Origin: Acanthacorydalis orientalis
Lineage: Eukaryota; Arthropoda; Insecta; Megaloptera; Corydalidae
DNA length: 64,000 bases
Reading direction: 5' to 3'
Assembly (NCBI GenBank): GCA_034766995.1
Contig: CM068314.1
Coordinates: 36,978,208-37,042,207 of the forward strand
The position numbers were made by a program, and so were the translations under genes. Positions within the stretch are counted from its first letter, which is position 1, and every line of letters begins with the position of its first letter. The notes beneath the pieces are model-generated. The model was not told the origin of the DNA, made no database searches, and saw only the letters and a program-made list of their open reading frames with translations. Shown piece after piece: positions 38,655 to 50,451 of the stretch.

Positions 38655-38658
<4 letters not shown>
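37010..38658. other. AT-rich stretch, possible faint coding remnant
   Basis: Mostly featureless. On the minus strand an 81-codon frame (38650-38405) is followed in another frame by about 40 codons (38380-38257) including EDLDSDIIIFKVPKYRKADD. Neither is recognised, and the plus strand also has a protein-like 35-codon stretch over part of it. Confidence 0.25.

Positions 38659-38714
<56 letters not shown>
38659..38714. repeat. (TA)n at the left edge of the pogo/Tc2 element
   Basis: About 28 units ending exactly at the transposon terminus. Confidence 0.97.
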
Positions 38715-38716
<2 letters not shown>

Positions 38717-39448
38717 GTATATCTCGGCGTATAAAGAGACCTTTAAAATTCAAAAAAAAAATCCAAAAATAGAGGGTCGTCTTATATGCCCGATACAAGA
38801 ACAAAAGCTTTAAAATAACATGAATAATTTATTGTGCTTTATAGAAATTAAATTCTTATTTTACAAAAAGGAACTTAAACTTTGGTATATAACATAAATT
38901 CATTGAATAATTCATTTTAAATAAATATTTTTAAAAATAAAATACATTTATATGCTTATAGGTCCCAGTTTTATTCATCAATAGTCTAAAATTTTATGAA
39001 GCACATCCGGAGGTTCATTGTTTAAATTCTCAACATACGGGTCGGGATCCAAATCTATCGAGTCAGCTTCATTTTCATTGTCATCAGTGTCCCATAATAG
39101 ATTATCTTCCATACCATCCATAACATTAAAGATCCCGGACTCTGAATGATTTGATTACATTCCCTCCTTTTACCTTATCCCACGCTTTGTTCACGAAATC
39201 ACACAGCCATAGCCTTCTACATCAAGCCGTGCAAGATCTTTCAATACACAGTATATCAAAACAAGGTGATTCCCCGAAAACCTAATTCCCCTAATTTCGA
39301 TTTCGGACATAGAATTGTTTTATAACATGTGAAAAAGGTGTTCAATTTAGGATCGTCTTATACGACCGATATATGATAAATGCATAAATTTCATCTCAAA
39401 ATTTCGACTTCGTCTTATACATAGGTCGCCTTATACAACGAGATATAC

Positions 39449-39450
<2 letters not shown>
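38715..39450 (-). mobile_element. Internally deleted pogo/Tc2-type DNA transposon (736 bp)
   Basis: Terminal inverted repeats are seen directly. The left end reads CCGTATATCTCGGCGTATAA (38715-38734); the reverse complement of the right end reads CCGTATATCTCGTTGTATAA. The pairing continues to about 27 bp with a few mismatches. Both ends abut TA, the target duplicated by Tc1/mariner/pogo elements, and both lie inside (TA)n tracts. Subterminal GTCGTCTTATA and ATCGTCTTATA motifs occur at about 38776 and 39352. The interior retains the C-terminal part of a pogo-like transposase on the minus strand, so this is a deletion derivative of an autonomous element, not a MITE of unknown parentage. It cannot move by itself. 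The subfamily name rests on motif memory. Confidence 0.88.
38978..39219 (-). pseudogene. Pogo/Tc2-type transposase, C-terminal remnant
   Basis: The minus strand gives RRLWLCDFVNKAWDKVKGG and NVIKSFRV, then after a frame change GIFNVMDGMEDNLLWDTDD and an acidic tail closing at a TGA (38980-38978). Pogo, Tigger and Jerky-type transposases share this C-terminal pattern after the DDE domain: W(V)xxAWxxVxxExIxxSFxxCGIxNALDGxEDDxLW. The frame break falls where KC normally sits before GI, and a two-base loss would explain it. The DNA-binding CENP-B-type domains and the catalytic Asp residues are deleted. It lies wholly within the TIR-bounded element and shares its orientation. Confidence 0.85.

Positions 39451-39489
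<39 letters not shown>
39451..39489. repeat. (TA)n at the right edge of the pogo/Tc2 element
   Basis: About 19 units beginning exactly at the transposon terminus. Confidence 0.97.
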
Positions 39490-39491
<2 letters not shown>

Positions 39492-39699
39492 CAAAAAATA
39501 ATAAGAGGTAAATGAATAATAAGTTTTTTAAAAAAATATTAAAACAACAGATGGCCTACACAATCTATTTCTAGATAGAAATTAATTTCATTGTTGACAT
39601 TTAAATAATAAAATCGACATAACTTATAAGACGCGATACAAATTACTAGTAATAAATTTTCAAACAAAAAGATAAGAAAACAACTTTTCATAAAATTCT

Positions 39700-40375
39700 A
39701 CGTATATAATACGAAGTATAAACATTTCGAGCTCCTAACACCTTCCATAAACAGGAAATATCTCGTTCTTCTCTACGCATCGACAATTTCCAGTGAATAA
39801 TGAGTAATATCTTTAGCAGAAGTGGATGCTCCTCCCACCCATTCTAAGAAATAAATGTTAAAACATCATCAAATATGTATTTACCGGCACGTGGAGACGA
39901 CGTATTTTCTCCCGGGTGTACAGAGTAAACGTAAGTAAGTAAAAGATAATCATTATGAACAGACAAGGGGCGAAGAGAATGTTTCTACACCGTTAAGAAT
40001 TGTTCGGTAAAGGAACCAGTTATTCTCCATTTGAACACGACTTGACATTATATTGCGCCTCAATAGGCCTGAAGCAGGCCGCACAGGTATACGGAACACT
40101 GTTGTATCGAACAGTGGAATGTTTTATCAAAGACTAGTTTTACATGAGGGATTCTATGCTCAAGGCATGCAGTGTTCTCTCGTGGTGGTTATATTCTCTG
40201 TTAAGATAGTACGTACCGGAACACAGATTAGATATAATGCTACTTTGAATGGCGTGTTAATACCCGCTCTTATTGTAATTTCTCAAATTGTTGATGAATA
40301 TTATATTAATATTCAAAATGTGTTATATCATATATTCATTTTATTCATTATAGATACACATGTGTGCATATAATT
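39700..40375. other. G/C-richer island with a 106-codon open frame
   Basis: Repeat-free block. The plus-strand frame 40053-40373 starts MRLNRPEAGRTGIRNTVVS and later turns hydrophobic (CSLVVVIFSVKIV, LIPALIVISQIV). No family is recognised, and the hydrophobic half is what A/T-rich DNA tends to encode. Candidate conserved element, or a small unrecognised gene. Confidence 0.3.
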
Positions 40376-40379
40376 CTTT

Positions 40380-41716
40380 TAAAGAAGTTGTAACGTTTAA
40401 AACGAGTTTGTATTTTATGGCGAAAACATATTTATAAAGAAAACTATTTGATCATTTATTATCTTCCATAATAAATGATAGAATAGTCAATTAATTCAAA
40501 AAATGAAAATTACGTATAAGTTATTTTGTTTATATAAATATATAAATTCATTATATATATATATATACTCGTATATATATAATGTATATATCTTTTTATA
40601 AAATTTATGTAAAATATTAAATAAGAACGAAAAACTTTTTGATAAAGAATTTTTTATAATGAATTTTACTACGATTTTAAAATTATTTAACTTCAATATA
40701 GAAAAAACAATTGTTAAAAAATATATCCCAATACAACTTTATTTTACATATTAAAATATCAATTCCTCTTTTATTGTATAAAACACTATTTGTAAACAGC
40801 TGATTTGTTAAATAACACGCTTTTTAAAACTGCTATTTGCAAAACATTCATTTTTGGGTGTCATCAGCGATGATAACAATTATATTAATCAACTGTTTTT
40901 CAATGAAATAGAGTTCCCTTTCGGGTAAATAACTTTCAACTACACCAGTTCATTCAGATGGACGTACCATTATTTTACATTTTTATCAAAAATATATTTG
41001 TAGAGTACATTTATAACGATTACAACATAATTTAATATCAAATATGTTTTGTATGTAGTTTTCAATTAATATGTCAATGTTAATTATATAATTAGTTGTG
41101 TATTCCATTTTTCCAATTATGTTTTTATTAGATTATAAATATCTAGTCAAACCGAGTTTTTTTTGATGTCTGCCAGAAACGAAATACCTTTTTGTAACAT
41201 TGCACGTAGAGGAATTTATGCTTCATATAACGTTGATTTGCATAATGGTCGCTTTTTCAGGAACGCAACAAAAACATTATATGAAGAAAAAGCGGATTAC
41301 GAAACTTCACTATATTTTGACATTAAACTTATAATAAAACTCATTTACATTTACAAATATTTAGATGTGTAAAATTTTCAATTAAATAAGAAATCTTACT
41401 ATTAAAGTCATTTTATATCTAGAATATAAAACGTGTCAGCTTTTTATTATAATGATAAAAGCATAAAATATGTAATATTTAAATAAAAACTTTAATATGG
41501 GCAATGATAAATATACAATTTATAAAATGCATTATTGATTTTAAAATGTTAGAATTACTAATGTATAACATAAATATTTTGTCATCATTATTCTGTGTTG
41601 AAAAAATCTATTAAATTATCTCAGAATGGAATATTTTTTAAGTACTGACATTAAAATGAACTTCTTTTAATTACAAAATTACTAATCATACATATTTATT
41701 CATTTATTATCACACA

Positions 41717-41719
<3 letters not shown>
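40380..41719. other. AT-rich stretch, no gene seen
   Basis: A weak TA tract near 40551-40580; otherwise featureless. Confidence 0.6.

Positions 41720-41761
<42 letters not shown>
41720..41761. repeat. (TA)n at the left edge of the palindromic MITE
   Basis: About 21 units ending at the element. Confidence 0.97.
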
Positions 41762-41764
<3 letters not shown>

Positions 41765-41964
41765 ATTCAATTTAGGCTTCCACATGGAAATATTAAAAAG
41801 TGGCTCAGGGGTTAAGAAAAGTCATGTTATTTTTAATTAGTATTTTAATTCAATTCAATACTCAAGTATAATTGAACTAAAATACTAAATAGAGGATAAC
41901 GTGTTTTTTTCATTTTTGTATTTTTTTTAAAAATATTTTCGTATGGAAGCCTAAGTTGAATCAC
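41762..41964. mobile_element. Palindromic MITE (about 203 bp)
   Basis: The left end reads GTGATTCAATTTAGGCTTCC; the reverse complement of the right end reads GTGATTCAACTTAGGCTTCC, one mismatch in 20. Imperfect complementarity continues inward through CATGGAAATATT versus TACGAAAATATT. The centre closes with another paired segment, TAGTATTTTAATTCAATT on the left against AATTGAACTAAAATACTA on the right. The entire element can therefore fold into one long hairpin. It has no coding capacity and sits between two (TA)n tracts, as expected for a TA-target element. The parental family is not identified; the terminal sequence is unlike the pogo/Tc2 element at 38.7 kb. Confidence 0.85.
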
Positions 41965-41965
41965 C

Positions 41966-41968
<3 letters not shown>

Positions 41969-42005
<37 letters not shown>
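41969..42005. repeat. (TA)n at the right edge of the palindromic MITE
   Basis: About 18 units. Confidence 0.97.
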
Positions 42006-42008
<3 letters not shown>

Positions 42009-42590
42009 ATTTCATGAATATAAATGTCTTTTTATAAGGAAAAATATTAAAAGATATTAAGTAATTCACTATTCTTGAAATACCTAAATGCGTCATTTTG
42101 TAACATTTTCTATTTTTAACAAACCCTTCTTAATGAAATTACTACGTATTTTTTATCTTATAAAACTATACGAATCTAATATATTATAAAATTAAACTTT
42201 TACAACCTTTTTAAGGAAAAAAAATTAAATTGAACGTAAGAAAAAAAATATTAATTTTAAAATTGCAACCTGTTGCAAAATTTGAAAAATAAAATTGAAT
42301 TTAAATAACACGAATAGTTTTCATAATAAGATATTTGGAAATGATAGGGAAAATTTTAGAATATTATATATAAAAAAACACTATTTGAAGTAAATAAAAA
42401 AAAATGTCTTATTTGCTTTAATAATATTTCATTTTTGCCAATAATGAACTAAGTTTGTACTGGTATGAGATTTCGCACAAATATATTTTCGTATCTGTTT
42501 ATCAAAAAAAAAGGAAAAAAAATACAATAATGCTCTCTACCGAACGATGTAATATTATATGTATAAAAGAAATAGTAATATACAATGTGA
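42006..42590. other. AT-rich stretch with a small hairpin
   Basis: TTGCAAC-CT-GTTGCAA at 42263-42278 is a perfect 7-bp inverted repeat. Otherwise featureless. Confidence 0.55.
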
Positions 42591-43090
42591 AGTAGTTTCA
42601 ATTGAAACCGTGACAGGTAATGTACTCCCGTCGATACCCATTTACCGTAGTTCTAATCTATCCGATGAATTCCTCGGAGAGACTAGGGCTTTATCGCTTT
42701 ATCCGTTTATACTCATAGGAAATATCTAGCAGGCTGTGCAACGATACCGACAAGACTTTGTCTATGCCAACCCGGCCATATTACCTAATGTGCATGTTCT
42801 TTGAATAAAGTGTGCACTTATTGAATGAAATTTCATCCTGTAGCCAACTACAAGTTTTAAATAAATGTATATGCAAAACAAGAGTCTTCGTTCAATTTTA
42901 ACTTCGTTTATGGCCGAACTAAAAGATATAATGTCATTCAGATCATGTATGCTACTCATGAACAAGTCACAGTGATGCATAGATGAAGAGAATAATAATA
43001 AAAATCAAGCACACACTACCCGTGCTCATTTCACTGATAAATCTGTATTATCTAGAAGGTAGTAAGGTCTCGCTAGGTTATTGTCTTACG
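42590..43090. other. G/C-richer island
   Basis: Repeat-free block starting at a perfect 14-bp palindrome, GTTTCAATTGAAAC (42595-42608). A 72-codon minus-strand frame (42980-42762) is not recognised. Candidate conserved element by composition. Confidence 0.3.
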
Positions 43091-44050
43091 AAATAAATAT
43101 TTACAATAATTACCGGGAAGGTTTAAACACATTTGAATTACTTAACGTTGAACATTAATTCTAATATAGTAGCCATTATCTAGTATTATATTTTATGTAC
43201 TTTTCATATATATTATATTTATAATATGTTATTATTATAAACGTTTCAGAGATAATAATCTTCTTAAAAACGAATATTAAAATAAAATACGGCTGATAAA
43301 AAAGTTGTATACAGAAAATTATTAACAAACTTTTATAAAACTAAATCTTTAATTTTAACATTTAATTACATATAAATTTGTACAAATGCCTATTATTAAA
43401 TTGTAATAAATATTAATTTTTAATTAATATTTTATTTGCTGATCATATTTACACAGTTTGAATGAATATACAAACAAGTATATACAAAACTCAGTGCAGT
43501 ATTTCTCAAATACCGTACCTCACTTTTAACTTTATTGAATGATATGTTTGTATTTTATTAGAAAACATACTAATTTAAATAGAGACAATTGTTTTCATTA
43601 TAAAATATGACATACATCAGCCGTTGAACGTGTTGTAAAAATGTAAAAATCCACTTCAATCTTTAGTTTTATATTATTAACTTGCATTTTATTCAAAATA
43701 TATTGAAACACTTTAAAATAGTGATACTATACATACTTTTTGTCAGAAAATTATGCTTCCAATGTAATCGTAACACTTAATGTTTTTTTACTAGAATGTG
43801 TAATGAAAAAGTGACAAATTTATTTTCACAAAACAGATAACAGTCACTTCAAATGAAAATACCACGTTCACGTTTTCGGTACATTTATTAACGCACGACA
43901 TAAACAAAAACTGGTATTTTTTGACTATTTTTAATTAATTCGTACACTTCTGTTTGCACTTTTTTCTATAGATGAAACGTTTGATCCAAAAAAATGTCCA
44001 TTGAAATCAAACCATAAACATTTCAAATCACGATAAACGGAATTTTCATT
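43090..44050. other. AT-rich stretch, no gene seen
   Basis: Unique sequence without microsatellite. Confidence 0.55.
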
Positions 44051-44525
44051 ATTGACTAGCATGAAAAATATCGTGTAGTATGTATGTCATCCCGTGACAT
44101 ACCATTTTACACTAATCATTTCCTGCAATCATTCATGTGTCACATTAGTACCCCAATTCGACAATATCGGAACAGCTAATACACAAATACAACACAATCC
44201 CATTTATACTTTCCACAACAACAACAAAACAATTTCCAGTGGCTATTCAGAATTCATTTTTTTCCAACGTTTTTAATCAGTGGTGCGCATAATTCGAGAG
44301 AGTCGTTAGTAACGCATGCCGTCAACAACTAGTCAGACCATGAGACTGCTAGACTGCCTATCATCAGCATTGAATGGAGAATTGTTTTCAACTATAAATG
44401 CATTAACCATTATCGTGGCACCATCACGTCTCGTATCTTGTGCCACTGTGCGCTATTGTTTCAAAAAACCGTTAATTTTGCTTCTCTTATGCATTTCAAA
44501 TGGTTTAGTAATAGGGTAAATTTAT
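44050..44525. other. G/C-richer island
   Basis: Contains 60- and 67-codon plus-strand frames (44094-44276 and 44316-44519); the second starts MPSTTSQTMRLLDCLSSALN. Neither is recognised. Candidate conserved element. Confidence 0.25.
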
Positions 44526-44898
44526 TTTAAGAATTCGACAGTAATTTTAGTGTTACTTTACAATAATATTTTATGGATTATATCAATTATACCATTTTGT
44601 TTCCTTTAATATAATTAATTACCATTTTCATATAACAATAAAAATTATATAATCACGTAACAATTTTTTAACATTTCTTTAAGAAAAAAATTTATAACAA
44701 GCATAATCATTGATAATTAAATACAGTAATGAATAAAAACGGAACAAAAAATCTGAACTGGAAGACAACACCTTATCAACTTCAATGAATGATTAAAAAT
44801 TCTTTTTGTCCATAAGAATTAACATTAAAGAGTAGCAACAGTAAAGTCATCTTATTCCTATTTACCATAATCATAAATATCAATTACAAGTTTACCTG

Positions 44899-44951
<53 letters not shown>

Positions 44952-45440
44952 CAGGGACAGAGAGATAAACAGAAGTATTCATACAAAATCTTCAATCTTT
45001 TACATTGTACAATTCAATAAATCGCCTTTTTTTCTAATTTTTATTACCTAATGCATTTATTCCTAACATATTTTCAAAGCATTTTCAAGTATACTTATCC
45101 AGTATACTTGCCCAGCTGTTCCTTAGACTTTTTCCGGATATTTTTACATTCATTGATTTATAGTCTATGGTTTATATTCTCTATTTTACATTAATATATT
45201 TACATATATATATATATTCTTAAAATTAAATTGAGAATTGTCCTTAAGTTTTTCATTATGCCTACATTATTGTTATTTTGTGTATTTTATTCCAAATTTA
45301 TTTTAAAGCGAGAAAAGTTTTACCATGTATCAAGTAAATAGAAAGTCTACATATACGGAAATGTACACAAGAACGAAAGAAATTATGGGAAACTACAACT
45401 AAACATAACAAGATAAGTGATTCACAAAAGATCCGACCCG
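44525..45440. other. AT-rich stretch, no gene seen
   Basis: One TA tract and a short one near 45204. Confidence 0.6.
44899..44947. repeat. (TA)n microsatellite
   Basis: About 24 units. Confidence 0.97.
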
Positions 45441-45610
45441 CTGGATAGTTCTAGTATATTACTTATAAAAAATTCAACGTATGAATATGGAATCAGTGAG
45501 TTGAAGGAGCACGCGCAATAAATCAATTCACAATCCAGCATGCTCGTACGAAGAACGACGCCACACTTATCTGTTCTCATACTACATATATTCCGCGTTT
45601 AGAATATAAA
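45440..45610. other. Short G/C-richer island with a Hox/Exd-like site
   Basis: CAATAAATCA at 45516-45525 is, on the minus strand, TGATTTATTG, which fits the composite Hox/PBC (Exd) consensus TGATTTAT. CpG-containing flanks (GCACGCGC, ACGACGCC) stand out. Weak regulatory candidate. Confidence 0.3.
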
Positions 45611-46227
45611 AAAGAAAACTATACCCCTTTTATAAATGTAAGATTTCATTCTGAAATAACTAGAGTAGCATGTAATACTCGAATAGTTTCATATGAAGTG
45701 CAATGAATGTTCTTCAATTTATTTCATCAAATGTATTGAAATTCGTTAAAAACCGATTTCAAATATATGCATCAATTTTATGAGTTCGCTGTGAACGAGA
45801 GAACATTGATTCAAGCAATGAAAAAGACACGATAGTCTATAACAACTATAAAATGTGCAATCCTTTTTAATAAGTTTTTCATTACATATAATTACTTTTA
45901 ATAATTCATATTTATATATAAATATATCCAATAATATAAGGAATGGTTTCCTTAGTACATATATTTAATCGAAGATCTTTCATAAATTTTTAACTTATCT
46001 CAAACATACTAGTTTTCAATAAACAAAGATCTCAATTATTAACAAATATTTCTATTTCATGTGTCCTCATATAATAAAAAAAACTTACCTTTGTAACTTG
46101 TGTAAGCATTAAAGACTATTGTAATAAACTCATACATCCTATAATTTGGAAATTATCTCAATTTTGTTTCGTTCTTCTCTAACAACTATATTCAGTCTAT
46201 TTTTTCTCCAAAATGAAATATATATGT

Positions 46228-46278
<51 letters not shown>
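46228..46278. repeat. (TA)n microsatellite
   Basis: About 25 units with one G interruption. Confidence 0.97.
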
Positions 46279-46282
<4 letters not shown>

Positions 46283-46331
46283 TTTTATATAAAAGATTTG
46301 ATGCTAAATGTTATATTTTTCAAATAATATC

Positions 46332-46334
<3 letters not shown>

Positions 46335-46389
<55 letters not shown>

Positions 46390-46420
46390 ATACACACACA
46401 GATTATATATATATATATAT
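46335..46420. repeat. Two (TA)n tracts with an AC-rich spacer
   Basis: TA 46335-46386, ACATACACACACA spacer, TA 46404-46420. Confidence 0.96.
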
Positions 46421-48073
46421 CTGTTTATTTTACACCGCTATTTTTATAGTTTTGTTAATGTTGATGTAGATATTACATTCAATTTATTTAAATTATGTCA
46501 GCTAAAATAATATTACTAAAATTTGAAATATTTTATTATAAAATACATAAGATTCTTTTCAATTTATAATAAATATAATATTGACAAAGACGACACAAGA
46601 ATAAAATATAAATTACTGCAAATACAATTAATTTTATAGAAAAAAGACTGTAGTAGACAGTATTTGAAAATAAAAATTAATATTTGCTTCGAATTAAAAT
46701 TTTTAAGAACAAAACCTGACATATACAAAATAAGGAGAATGTATAAAATATAAATTAAACTTCACCAGTTCACTGTGCTAATTATTAATATATTATTATT
46801 ATAAATAAATATTCAAACAACATATCAAGAACGATTTCTCAAATAAATAAATAATTAGTAAAATGATCACAACCAAGCGAATACTTTAAACAGAGGGATA
46901 TAATATACGTTTGAATATTAACTAAAATTAAAATTAGATGTGTTTATTAAATTCATAATTAATTTCAGCCTTTTTCAATCACATTATGTATATAAACAGT
47001 GTATCAGAAACATAAATTAGGGTGATACGAAAAGAACAACTTCCGCAGGCATAAAATTTTCGAAGGTTCAATAACAAAATGTTTTCAGGGGAGCAGTAAC
47101 GATATGTAGGGGCATAGATGAAGCTAATATGAATGATTGAAGTAAAAATATGAAAGGGTGCCGTTAGTATTTCATACATACAATATTGATTCATTAAGCA
47201 TTTCTTTATAGAATAAAATAAATTACGAGGGGAAATGAAAATTACAAAAAAAAATACTTACTGATGTGTAAACGGAAAATTACATATTTAATATCCTGTT
47301 TATTTTGTTAATTGTAATATTAATGTTCTATAAATGTGAATACGATACACGATCGACACAAACATCAAATATTCAATTTAAGAAAAGAAAAAAAAATTTC
47401 CATTCTCATTATTAAATATAACATCATTATATTTATATGTATTTAATAAAATGGTTCATATTTTTTGAGTTTTCTCATTCTAATTAGTACATTTTGCAAA
47501 TATAAACATGGATTTGTCAAAAAAATATATAAACGTATAGTTTATTTGAACTAATATTAATTGGGAAGAGAATAAAGTACTTGTTTCAGATTAAAGTAAA
47601 TATAATTATTCTATTTAGATAGTAAAAACTTCGCTTACGAACTTCATATTTTCATAATATAAAAATATTAATTACTATAAGTAATTCAAATCCGGCTTTA
47701 TATCAGTAAATTCTGTAACTTAAGCTTCTGATCGATTATTTACTATCTGTATGGTATATTAATTAAAATTGAATATTTAAGATGCCCCTTAATGTACCCC
47801 TGAGATTTTGAGGTATATAAATTTAAATTCGTCGAATGTATACACTGTCCCTTGCAAATGTACTGAATTTAATATTATAGACTAGAAATTTGTCGACATA
47901 TTAGTCATCACTCTGGAGAAATAAACATACACTACAGAAGACACACTATGAATCTTCAAAGGATTTAGAGACTAAATATAAATTAGTAAAATATTGAATA
48001 TGTTTCACACAATTATAAATAATTTCTAACCATTTAAATCATTCCATTTATCTCCACTACTAGCATCAATCTT

Positions 48074-48075
<2 letters not shown>

Positions 48076-48122
<47 letters not shown>
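48076..48122. repeat. (TA)n microsatellite
   Basis: About 23 units. Confidence 0.97.
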
Positions 48123-48126
<4 letters not shown>

Positions 48127-48685
48127 CAAGGTAATCATTAACACTTCTTATGCAAGTAACAAATATTTGCTATAAATGTAATAACATGTGTTCAATTTTC
48201 ATTTAAAAAAATGATACAATTTTAAAATTTACTAAACGCCATTTAAAAATATATAAATATACTTTTTTTAAGCTTTTAATTTTTTTATACAAAAAAAAAA
48301 ATTATAAATGTAATTACAATATAGAAATAATTTAAAAAAAATACTCAAATATAGAAGCACTCGTTAAATATAAGTTTTTTTCAAAAAATTTTTGACAAAC
48401 ATATCAACGATTCTTTTAAAATAAATATTTTTAAACTTATGTTATTCTGTTAGTGTTAACCTGAATAGTAAAATAATCTTTATTGTAAAATATTTTAAAA
48501 TCTATTATTTAATTTCCAAATTAATTATAGTTTGAATTTGATTTTTTTTGCATTCATTTAAAAGAATATATAGTCATTCCTAATATTAATGTAGCCTCCG
48601 CTCAAGTTATACAAATCAAATATGTATAAATATAATAATCATAAATTCAAACATTATTCTTACGTACAAAATTTTAAATTTATAC

Positions 48686-48702
48686 ATATATATATATATA
48701 AT
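48686..48702. repeat. Short (TA)n
   Basis: 8 units. Confidence 0.9.
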
Positions 48703-49242
48703 ATAGCTTCAGATTAGAAAAACTATATAATATAAAAACACATGCAATTTTCTTTTGAATATCATGTCTGGGATTTCAAATGTAGTTTTATATTATTCTT
48801 TACTTTGGAAATAATAGCGTATATGCAGATTACTTGTTAACAAACCTAAAATTGTACCCTTGATAACCGTATATCAGTTTTACTATATAAACGTATTTCT
48901 ACGTAGCAGTACGTGTGAAATGTATATTTTCATTCTTTACTTAAGTTTTATTTTGTAGCCATCGGCACGCATACATATGAAATAATTCTACTCCATTATC
49001 TATTTAAAAATAATGATTTTTGATTGCAATTAGATAAGAATAAAGATAAAAAAGAAAGAATAAGTGATGAAAATTTCCATGTGCTGGTATATAGAAAATT
49101 TTAACCATAATTACTATTTTTATAAGAATGAGAATTAATATTTAATTTTTTGTACTTCCTTGCATTAATTCGTTACTTCAACAAAGAGATCCTCTATGCA
49201 TACAAACATTTTATTTATCTATTTATATAATTAAATAAGCAT

Positions 49243-49247
<5 letters not shown>

Positions 49248-49310
<63 letters not shown>

Positions 49311-49432
49311 ACATACATTTTATTTAGTAGAAAAACATTAATGAAAATGCATCTATGCTAGTTATCAAGCATTAGTTATTTTAATATATATTTCCCTAGT
49401 AATTGTTAACACTAATCGATTTGGAATAAGAA
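49248..49432. repeat. Duplicated segment, copy A: (TA)n-(TG)n plus unique arm
   Basis: TA 49248-49294, TG 49295-49310, then a unique arm (49311-49432) that recurs in copy B. Shared blocks include ATGCATCTATGCTAGTTAT, ATTTTATTTA and AGTGTTAA/ATTGTTAA-type sequence in the same order. Confidence 0.85.
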
Positions 49433-49635
49433 ACAGGTTACGCATACGATCGATCGTGATCTACAGAACTGTTATAAAACAAATTAAGTTAATTGTAATT
49501 TTTGTTATATAATACTAATTATATATAAAAAGCTACTTATTTGAACTATTGTTTTCTATAAAATTTTACAGGAATAATTACACACATATAAGTCTTCTTT
49601 TTTTCAAAGTTAAAACAAAGTTTAAATCAATTGTA

Positions 49636-49639
<4 letters not shown>

Positions 49640-49714
<75 letters not shown>

Positions 49715-49739
49715 TTATAAATATTAACATATTTATATA

Positions 49740-49804
<65 letters not shown>

Positions 49805-49925
49805 ACATATATTTTATTTAATAGAAAAACCATAACAATGCATCTATGCTAGTTATTTAATTCTAGTTTTTAAATACATATTTCTTTAGTAAGTGTTAAT
49901 GCTAACAAATTTGCAATAAAAAATA
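49640..49925. repeat. Duplicated segment, copy B: (TA)n-(TG)n plus unique arm
   Basis: TA 49640-49709 and 49742-49784, TG 49785-49804, then a unique arm to about 49925. It is collinear with copy A about 490 bp upstream, diverged by scattered substitutions and small gaps. Confidence 0.85.
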
Positions 49926-50174
49926 ATTCATTGTTTTCTTTTTTTTCTATTCTTTATCGCTCTAAGGATGATAATATTGTTATCGAAATGCATGTAAGCA
50001 ACAATTAGAATGATCAGAAATTTATTATTAACTACAAACTTTAGAAAAGATTTTCTGTGATTGCGGGTTGAAAAATCATATCTGAAATTGATTTTAATTA
50101 CAGTGATAAGCTCCACAATTATGATCATTTCTCTTTATACTCACACAGAATAATTTTTTTCGAAGTGAAAAAAG

Positions 50175-50197
50175 ATATATATATATATATATATATG
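50175..50197. repeat. (AT)n microsatellite
   Basis: About 11 units. Confidence 0.94.
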
Positions 50198-50405
50198 TAT
50201 ATATTGTATATACATATTATTATTATTTTAAATATATTCTTTTCAAAAAAATATCTAATATACTAAATAAGAATTAAAAAAATAAACTATCGGAATATTT
50301 CGTAGAAAACGATTCTTGTATATAGATGAAAATAATAAGAGATTGAAACGTTTATTTACTAGTTCAAATACAAAAAATCACAACCATTAAAATAGTCACT
50401 TACAT

Positions 50406-50411
<6 letters not shown>

Positions 50412-50450
<39 letters not shown>
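50412..50450. repeat. (AT)n microsatellite
   Basis: About 19 units after an ACAC lead-in. Confidence 0.97.

Positions 50451-50451
<1 letters not shown>

Larger units (their letters stand above)
45610..49240. other. AT-rich stretch, no gene seen
   Basis: TA tracts and unique A/T-rich DNA. A slightly G/C-richer piece at 46985-47190 has a 71-codon minus frame that is not recognised. Confidence 0.55.

Noticed and set aside
46979..47194. Possible transposon end (AGGGTGATACGAAAAGAAC) and 71-codon minus frame
   Set aside because: No matching inverted end or recognisable product could be found.
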